A stretch of DNA of 64,000 nt from an uncultured Acetobacteraceae bacterium (GTDB taxonomy: Bacteria; Pseudomonadota; Alphaproteobacteria; Acetobacterales; Acetobacteraceae). The notes beneath the pieces were generated by a model. The model saw only the letters and a program-made list of their open reading frames with translations. It had not been told where the DNA came from and made no database searches. The position numbers and the translations under genes are program-made. Each line of letters starts with the position of its first letter. Position 1 is the stretch's first letter. Of this stretch, positions 58,179 to 64,000 are shown piece by piece. Where the stretch lies: assembly GCA_943912335.1 (NCBI GenBank), contig CALTUD010000002.1:132464-196463 (forward strand). Reading direction: 5' to 3'.

Positions 58179-59738
58179 TTAGGCGGATCGCGTCCGCCTC
58201 CGCCGCAGTCGATCGGCGATCTTGCGCCCCATATCGCGCAGCTTCACCACGCCCAGCAGGTCCAGAAACAGCGCGTAGCTGCCCATTCCGGCCGTGATCA
58301 TCACCCCCAGCAGCAGCACGCGCACGGCGCCATGGTGATCCTCGATTCCGCGCATCGGCCCCATCCGCAGCAGCAGCAGCACGGACGCCATGGCAACGGA
58401 GGCGATCCCCATCCGACCTAGCCGGGACAGCATGATCCGGTCCGGCGACAACCAGCCGCGACGGCTCAGCATCACAGCCAGAATCAGCGCGTTCAGGGCG
58501 GAGGCGAGGCTGGTCGCCAGAGGCGGTCCCACATGCTGCAACGGCCTCATCAAGGCCAGATTCAAGACGAGGTTCAGCCCCAACGTGACCATGCCGATCC
58601 GGACCGGCGTCGCCGTGTCGCCGCGCGAGAAGAACCCCGGCCCCAGCACCTTCACCAGAACGAAGAACGGAAGCCCTAGCGCGTAGGCCACCAGCGACTG
58701 CGCCGACAGGATCACGTCCTGCGGCGTGAACCGCCCGTAGCCGAACAGCGTCGCCAGAATCGGCCGCGCCAGCAGCATCAGCGCAAGCATCGCCGGAATC
58801 ACGAGGATCAGCGCGTATTCGATCGCGCTGTTCTGCGTCCGGCGCGCATCCTCGAGCTTGCCGGACTGCACGTGCCGGGTCAGCAGCGGTAGCAGCGAGG
58901 TGCCGGCTGCCGCACCCAGCACCCCCAGGGGAAGCTGGTTCACCCGGTCTGCGAAATACATATAGGACACGCTGCCGGCCGGCAGGCTGGTGCCGATCAT
59001 CGTGTCGACCACCAGATTCAGCTGAACCACCCCGCTGCCGATCAGCCCCGGCGTCATCCGCCGGCCCAGGGCGCGCATGCGCGGCGTCATCCGGGGTCGG
59101 GGCAGCCCCAGGGGCATGCCGGCATGGCGTGCCGCCAGCAGCAGCACGCCGAGCTGGACCACGCCGGACAAGGTGATGCCCCAGGATGCAGCATGCGCGA
59201 CCGACTGCACATGCGGCGTCAGGAACAGGATCGAGGCGATGCCAACCACGTTGAACAGCACATAGGCCGCCGCCGCGACGCCGAACCGTTCCAGCCCGTT
59301 CAACATGCCGGACACCAGCGCCGCCGCGCAGATCAGGATCACGTAGGGGAACGTGATCCGGCTGAGCGAGACCGCCAGCGGACGGTTGCCGGTGAACCCC
59401 CAGCCGATCACCGAGATCAGCTGCGGCATGAACAGCTCACCCAGGATCGTCAGCAGCAGCAGCCAGAACACCAGCACGCCGAACGCTTCCCGCGCGAAGC
59501 TCTTCGCGGAGCCCGGACCCTCCTTGGTCAGAAGTTCGGAGAACAACGGCACGAAGGCGGCGTTGAACGCGCCTTCGCCGAACAAACGCCGGAACATGTT
59601 CGGCAGACGGAACGCCACCTGGAAGGCGTCCTGCATCGGACCGGCGCCCATCAGGGCGGCCAGAAGCTGGTCGCGCACCAGACCCAGCACGCGGCTGAGC
59701 ATCGTCCAGCCGCCGACGGTGAGAAAGCCTTTGAGCAT
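58179..59738 (-). CDS. murJ: lipid II flippase MurJ
   Basis: 519 residues with about fourteen membrane segments. MurJ moves lipid II across the inner membrane for peptidoglycan synthesis. The N-terminal GGWTMLSRVLGLVRDQLLA, DAFQVAFRLPNMFRRLFGEGAFNAAFVPLF, and SYMYFADRVNQLPLGVLGAAAGTSLLPLL are MviN/MurJ hallmarks, including the conserved Arg residues of the central cavity. The C-terminal end is basic. It lies upstream of the porin on the same strand, close to mutS-glnD. Confidence 0.96.
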   Translation of the reverse strand: MLKGFLTVGGWTMLSRVLGLVRDQLLAALMGAGPMQDAFQVAFRLPNMFRRLFGEGAFNAAFVPLFSELLTKEGPGSAKSFAREAFGVLVFWLLLLTILGELFMPQLISVIGWGFTGNRPLAVSLSRITFPYVILICAAALVSGMLNGLERFGVAAAAYVLFNVVGIASILFLTPHVQSVAHAASWGITLSGVVQLGVLLLAARHAGMPLGLPRPRMTPRMRALGRRMTPGLIGSGVVQLNLVVDTMIGTSLPAGSVSYMYFADRVNQLPLGVLGAAAGTSLLPLLTRHVQSGKLEDARRTQNSAIEYALILVIPAMLALMLLARPILATLFGYGRFTPQDVILSAQSLVAYALGLPFFVLVKVLGPGFFSRGDTATPVRIGMVTLGLNLVLNLALMRPLQHVGPPLATSLASALNALILAVMLSRRGWLSPDRIMLSRLGRMGIASVAMASVLLLLRMGPMRGIEDHHGAVRVLLLGVMITAGMGSYALFLDLLGVVKLRDMGRKIADRLRRRRTRSA

Positions 59739-59830
59739 GGACGCTTCCCTATCCCATCGCCGACGCGAACGGTATCGGCTCCATGCGGAAGCGCTTGCCC
59801 GGGCCCGTCGCCCCGATGCTAGACTGGTTC

Positions 59831-61654
59831 ATGCACGCAGAACCGTTCCTGACCCGCTTCTCCGTCCCCGCGCTCCACACCGTGACGCGCCCTCTCGCCG
59901 CCGTGGCCAGCGGGCGCACGCCGCCCGATCTCGTGCTCACCAATGCACGGATCCTGTCCACCTATTCCGAGCGCATCCTTCCCGATCGCGAGCTCTGGAT
60001 CAGCCACGGGCGCATCGCCGCGATGCAGCCGGCAGGCACGGCAAAGCGCCTCGGTCTCGCCGCAGGCCGCATCACCGATCTCGAAGGCGGTATCCTGGCA
60101 CCAGGCCTCGTTGACCCGCATCTGCATATCGAGAGCAGCATGATGACCGCCTGCGCCTATGCGGAAGCGGCGCTGCTCAACGGCACCACCACGATCTTCT
60201 GCGACAGCCACGAGATCGGCAACGTCTCCGACGTCGCCGGCGTGGAATGGATGCTGGAAGACGCCCGACGCGCGCCGCTCAACATCTTCCTCACCGTGCC
60301 CAGCACCGTTCCCGCCACCTCCGCCCGCTTCGAGACCGCCGGCGGCGACCTCACGCCGGAGAAGATCGGCGCCCTGTTCGACCGCTGGCCGGAAGCGGTG
60401 GCGCTCGGCGAGAAGATGGATTTCGTGCAGGTCTGCGAGGGCGACGAGCGCTCGCACGGCGTCATCGCCGAAGCCCTGAAACGCGGCCTGCCGGTCAGCG
60501 GCCACGTCTACGGCACCGACTTCGTACCGGCCTATGCCGCCAGCGGCGTAACCGATACGCACGAAGCCGTCTCGCGCGAGATCGCGGAAGCCTTGATCGA
60601 AGCCGGCGTCTGGGTGTTCCTGCGCGGCGGCCCGCCGACCACGCCCTGGCACAGCCTGCCGGCCGCGATCCGCGCCGTCACCGAACTGGGCTGCGATCCC
60701 AAGCGCGTCTGCGTCTGCACCGACGATCGCGACGCCGAGGACCTGTTCTCCTTCGGCATGGACTGGGTGGTGCGCGAAGCGGTGCGTGCCGGCCTGTCGC
60801 AGGAGCGCGCCTGGAGTCTCGGCTCGCTGCATCCGGCCACGCGCTTTGCCATGGACGGAGAGATCGGCGGCATGGGCGGCGGACGTCGCGCCGATCTGGT
60901 GCTGTTGTCCGACGATCTGCACGTTCGCCACACCTGGTTCGGCGGCGCATTGATGGTCGAGAACGGACGCTCCACCGAGCTGCTCGCGAACCAGATGGAG
61001 CATGGCCGCTTCACCTATCCCGACGCCGCCTTCCGCACCGTGATCCTGCCGGACACGCTGCCCTCCCTGGTGCCGGATCTTCCCGCAGCGGCCTGCAAGG
61101 TCAACGCGATCCGCACCGTCGATCCGTCCGATATCGCCCTGCGTCACGTCGTCCTCTCCCTGGATCAGGCTTCGGACTGGGCCGCGCATCTCGAACGACA
61201 CGATCTCTGCTTCGTCAGCGTGATCGAGCGTCACGGCAACAACGGCGCTGTCGCGCACGGCCTGCTGCAAAGCTTCGGCCTCCGCGAAGGTGCCGTGGCC
61301 AGCTCGGTCGGGCACGACGCGCACAACATCATCGTCGCCGGTCTGGACGAAGCCTCGATGCGGCTGGCGGTGGAGACCATCCGCGTCAGCAAGGGCGGCG
61401 TGGTGGTGGTGGCGAATGGCACGGTCGTGGCGCAGATCGGCCTGCCGATCGCGGGTCTGCTGTCCGACAAGCGCGCGCCCGAGGTGGCGGACGAAACCCG
61501 CGCGCTGAAAGCGGCCTGGGACGAAGCCGGCTGCCGTCTGCCCTATATGGGCTTCAACCTGATCCCGCTTTCCGTGATCCCCGACATCCGCATCACCGAC
61601 AAGGGGCTGGTGACGGTGCCGGGCATGGAACAGCTTCCGCTCGTGGTGGCGTAG
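59831..61654 (+). CDS. ade: adenine deaminase
   Basis: 607 residues from the ATG at 59831; ATG at 59816 is an alternative. The amidohydrolase-fold enzyme deaminates adenine to hypoxanthine in purine salvage. Metal-site motif GLVDPHLHIESSMM, DSHEIGNVSDVAGV, VSGHVYGTDF, the LGSLHPATRFAMDGEIGGMGGGRRADLVLL block and C-terminal SVIERHGNNGAVAHG, SSVGHDAHNIIVAG match adenine deaminases of the Ade family. It is directly followed, without a gap, by the GHKL ATPase gene. Confidence 0.93.
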   Translation: MHAEPFLTRFSVPALHTVTRPLAAVASGRTPPDLVLTNARILSTYSERILPDRELWISHGRIAAMQPAGTAKRLGLAAGRITDLEGGILAPGLVDPHLHIESSMMTACAYAEAALLNGTTTIFCDSHEIGNVSDVAGVEWMLEDARRAPLNIFLTVPSTVPATSARFETAGGDLTPEKIGALFDRWPEAVALGEKMDFVQVCEGDERSHGVIAEALKRGLPVSGHVYGTDFVPAYAASGVTDTHEAVSREIAEALIEAGVWVFLRGGPPTTPWHSLPAAIRAVTELGCDPKRVCVCTDDRDAEDLFSFGMDWVVREAVRAGLSQERAWSLGSLHPATRFAMDGEIGGMGGGRRADLVLLSDDLHVRHTWFGGALMVENGRSTELLANQMEHGRFTYPDAAFRTVILPDTLPSLVPDLPAAACKVNAIRTVDPSDIALRHVVLSLDQASDWAAHLERHDLCFVSVIERHGNNGAVAHGLLQSFGLREGAVASSVGHDAHNIIVAGLDEASMRLAVETIRVSKGGVVVVANGTVVAQIGLPIAGLLSDKRAPEVADETRALKAAWDEAGCRLPYMGFNLIPLSVIPDIRITDKGLVTVPGMEQLPLVVA

Positions 61655-63307
61655 ATGTCGCTCACCCGTCTGCAGATCGGCGACGAAGGCTTTCTGGTTT
61701 CCAGCCTCATCGAGCGCTGCCCACGGGTGATGATGTTGCGCGAGCTGGTGCGAAACGCGCTCGAAGCCGCTGAAACCGCACCGGACGGCGCGCGTACGGT
61801 GCGGATTGATGCTGTGCCGATCAACGGCGTGCCCAAGCTGCGCATCCGCAACAGCGGCCGCGGCATGGATGCGGCCGAATTGTTCACCATGGCCGATCTC
61901 GCCGCCTCCATCCGCAAGACCCAGGCTCTGGACGGCAATTTCGGCATGGGCGCCAAGGTCGCCTCGCTGCCATCAAACCGTCTCGGCCTGCGCTATCGCT
62001 CCTGCCAGGACGGGATCGTACGCGCGATGCTGCTCGGCTGGCGCGACGGCGCCTATGGCCGTGTCCGGCAGACCGGACCGGACGGGAAGGGCGCCGAGGT
62101 GATCGAGACCGGGCGCGAGGAAGGCCCGGACTGGACCGAGGTCGTTCTGTTCGGCAACGCGCCGGAACAGGATACCAGCCTGGACCCGTTCGCGGGCGAT
62201 CCGCCGATGCCAGCGGGATGGCTCTGGGACGAGCTCAGCGCCCGCTTCTTCCGGATCGAGAACGGCGTCGACCTTTTTGTCCGTGAGGACCGGTTCGAAC
62301 CGCTCGCCTCCCGCCTGCCGCGTCTGGCCGCGCGGTTCGAAAGCGTTCCGCTTCCCGACGGCGTGGCGCTGCACTACGCCCATTGTCCGCCAGGCCGGTT
62401 CGACATGCCGTCCGCCATGGCCGGGCTGGTGTATCGCGGCGAACTCTACGATGTCCGTCGCGACAGCGACTGGCTGCACGTCGCCCCGGTGTTCGGCGTT
62501 CCGTTCCATGCCGGCAGCGTGGTTCTGCTGGCCGAATTGCCGGACCATCATCCGGCGCTGCCGGACGCCTATCGCCAGTTCCTGCGCAGCGCCGACGGGC
62601 GCCAGGACCGGATCGAGTTGCGCGATTTCGCCCCGGTCCTGCATCAGCACCGCCCGGACTGGCTCCGCGCGCTGATCGATTCCGGTGCCCCGGACGCCAC
62701 GGTGTCGGACGGACTTTATCGCTCCCTGCGCGACCTGCTGCGCCAACTGGGCGTGTCGCGCAGACATCGCCTCGTCTCAACCGATCCCGTCGTTCTGGCC
62801 GAAGAACGCGCGTCCGACGTCGCTGCCGGAACCGAGAACGGGCCGCTCTCCGACCCTTTCGTCGCCGAACACGTGCCGGAGATCCTGCTCCTTCGAACCC
62901 CGGACGAGATCGCCGCTCGTGCCTTGTCCGACCGCGCCGCGCGCTACTACCCGGAAACCCACCAGCTCTTCCTCAATGCGCTCTACCCTGCCGCGATTGA
63001 TATGCGGGAGGCCCTGGAACGCGCCTTTGCCTGGCATGGCGATCCGGGTCGCGTGCGTGCACTCGCGCAGCGGGAAGCGGAGCAGGCCATGGCCGCCAGG
63101 GTCGGCCGCACCCTCGTCTTCGCGTTGTCCAAGGGCGAACACTGGCCGGATGCCGATCTGGCGCAGGCCCTGTCGCCGCATAGCCTGTCCCTGTCCGCGG
63201 ACGATTGGCGCCCGGGCCTGACCGACGCCCAGCACGCGATCCGGGACGCGCTCTCCGAGCTGTCGTCCATGCCGGGCCATTCCGTTCGGCCCGAGTTTGT
63301 CGGCTGA
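61655..63307 (+). CDS. GHKL-type (Hsp90/MORC-like) ATPase of unknown function
   Basis: 550 residues, starting at the base after the ade stop. The GHKL ATP-binding fold is seen in the N box MLRELVRNALEAA (Glu30, Asn34), a G1-like box RNSGRGM (66-71) in which the usual Asp before GxG is replaced by Asn-Ser, and the G2 box NFGMGAKVASLP (95-101). The remaining 440 residues are unassigned and mostly helical (RSLRDLLRQLGVSRRHR, AREAEQAMAARVGRT-like text). No kinase, MutL or topoisomerase domain was seen. Coupling to adenine deaminase suggests common expression; role unknown. Confidence 0.75.
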   Translation: MSLTRLQIGDEGFLVSSLIERCPRVMMLRELVRNALEAAETAPDGARTVRIDAVPINGVPKLRIRNSGRGMDAAELFTMADLAASIRKTQALDGNFGMGAKVASLPSNRLGLRYRSCQDGIVRAMLLGWRDGAYGRVRQTGPDGKGAEVIETGREEGPDWTEVVLFGNAPEQDTSLDPFAGDPPMPAGWLWDELSARFFRIENGVDLFVREDRFEPLASRLPRLAARFESVPLPDGVALHYAHCPPGRFDMPSAMAGLVYRGELYDVRRDSDWLHVAPVFGVPFHAGSVVLLAELPDHHPALPDAYRQFLRSADGRQDRIELRDFAPVLHQHRPDWLRALIDSGAPDATVSDGLYRSLRDLLRQLGVSRRHRLVSTDPVVLAEERASDVAAGTENGPLSDPFVAEHVPEILLLRTPDEIAARALSDRAARYYPETHQLFLNALYPAAIDMREALERAFAWHGDPGRVRALAQREAEQAMAARVGRTLVFALSKGEHWPDADLAQALSPHSLSLSADDWRPGLTDAQHAIRDALSELSSMPGHSVRPEFVG

Positions 63308-63335
63308 CGGAGACGTCGCGGACGCAGTCCTGGCG

Positions 63336-63635
63336 TCAGAACAGGCCGGCCGGCACGACCAGCAGCGCCGCCGGCGGCATCATCGCCGCCACGCCGTAGA
63401 GCGCCAGCAGCGGAAAACGCCGCTCGCGCCGTTCCCGGTCCAGCAGCCGGTGCAGTACCCGCCCGAGGCCGCGGATCACCACCACGGCCGCCACCAGACC
63501 GATCATCAGCGCCACCGTGCGGTTGCTCCCCGGCACGGTCAGCCTCATCGCCGCCATCGGGAACACGAAGCCGCAACCCGTGGCGAGTCCGATCGCCACC
63601 ACCCGGGCGATCCGCAGCGGAAACGACGCGCTCAC
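63336..63635 (-). CDS. small membrane protein
   Basis: 99 residues with three predicted membrane segments (IARVVAIGLATGCGFVFPMAA, VALMIGLVAAVVVIRGLG, FPLLALYGVAAMMPPAALLVV). The start overlaps the cobT stop by four bases (ATGA). Not recognised. It may be translated from the cobT transcript. Confidence 0.65.
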   Translation of the reverse strand: MSASFPLRIARVVAIGLATGCGFVFPMAAMRLTVPGSNRTVALMIGLVAAVVVIRGLGRVLHRLLDRERRERRFPLLALYGVAAMMPPAALLVVPAGLF

Positions 63636-64000
63636 GCAGCCCGCGCCGAACGGCTGGCGCCGCGCCCCGTCTTCTCGTCGAACAGTTCCGACAGCTTGGC
63701 CAGCATGGTGCCGCCCAGCTCCTCGGCATCGGTGATGGTCACGGCGCGACGGTAGTAGCGCGTCACGTCGTGGCCGATGCCGATCGCGATCAGCTCCACC
63801 GCCCGTCCGCGCTCGATCTCGGCGATCACCTCGCGCAGATGCCGCTCCAGATAGGCGCCGGTGTTCACCGACAGCGTGCTGTCGTCGACCGGCGCGCCGT
63901 CGCTGATCACCATCAGGATGCGGCGGCTTTCCGGGCGCGTCCGCAAACGGCGATAGGCCCAGTTCAGCGCCTCGCCGTCGATATTCTCCTTCAGCAGCCC
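63632..64000 (-). CDS. cobT: cobaltochelatase subunit CobT, C-terminal part (5' end outside window)
   Basis: The frame runs off the right edge; 122 codons are visible. The sequence is the von Willebrand A domain end of CobT: EALNWAYRRLRTRPESRRILM, then the MIDAS-like VISDGAPVDDSTLSVN, VELIAIGIGHDVTRYYRRAVTITDAEELGG and a C-terminal LFDE. CobT works with CobN and CobS to insert cobalt in the aerobic cobalamin pathway. The small membrane protein gene overlaps its stop. Confidence 0.93.
   Translation of the reverse strand, partial: GLLKENIDGEALNWAYRRLRTRPESRRILMVISDGAPVDDSTLSVNTGAYLERHLREVIAEIERGRAVELIAIGIGHDVTRYYRRAVTITDAEELGGTMLAKLSELFDEKTGRGASRSARAA

Noticed and set aside
1..64000. CRISPR arrays, rRNA operons, insertion sequences, riboswitches
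   Set aside because: No regularly spaced repeats, rRNA-like segments, transposase genes with terminal repeats, or recognisable riboswitch cores were seen on reading both strands.

Overview
The window looks like a chromosomal segment of a high-GC alphaproteobacterium, most likely an Acetobacteraceae (acetic acid bacterium type). The grounds are uniformly high GC and the gene content: gatCAB in place of glnS-type charging, pmtA, a ctaB-coxF pair, a Tim44-like protein beside pmbA and an M16 peptidase, mutS-glnD-murJ in one neighbourhood, and an aerobic-type cobT. This assignment rests on gene families, not on rRNA.

Left host block (1-12.4 kb): the end of an unrecognised gene, tRNA-Val(CAC), an apparent htpG-pncA-dgt operon, a lytic transglycosylase-like protein, a small promoter-to-terminator unit that probably makes a short sRNA, an N-formylglutamate amidohydrolase, tRNA-Val(GAC), ruvX, the gatC-gatA-gatB operon and tRNA-Ser(GCT).

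Phage-like block (about 12.4-35.0 kb): a compact late module of a contractile-tailed (Mu/P2-tail-type) phage. In order it carries two small regulators, a strong sigma70-like promoter followed at once by an intrinsic terminator, a PemK/MazF-like protein, small and large terminase, portal, scaffold, major capsid protein, neck proteins, sheath, tube, tail chaperones, a short tape measure, baseplate genes, a glycine-rich fibre and an opposing glycosyltransferase. No integrase, transposase, replication, repressor or lysis gene was recognised and no att repeats were found. It is therefore a defective or domesticated prophage, possibly gene-transfer-agent-like. Four details stand out: an endonuclease-free class 3-type intein inside the terminase P-loop, a textbook -1 frameshift signal in the tail chaperone gene, a neck protein fused to a GH99/WbsX-like domain, and two phage genes that have a good ribosome binding site but no AUG/GUG/UUG start.

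Right host block (35-64 kb): greB, an S9 peptidase, gshB, a 56-residue membrane protein, pmtA, then a cluster of a degenerate cytochrome oxidase subunit I homologue, ctaB and coxF. The subunit I homologue appears to keep only the low-spin haem ligands. The next operon (minus strand) is thrC, M16 peptidase, pmbA, Tim44-like. After it come an M32 carboxypeptidase, a TPR/glycosyltransferase-like protein, mutS-glnD, a beta-barrel porin, murJ, an adenine deaminase coupled to a GHKL-type ATPase of unknown role, a small membrane protein and the 3' end of cobT.

Protein functions are assigned by recognised motifs and family resemblance read by eye; no database search was run.
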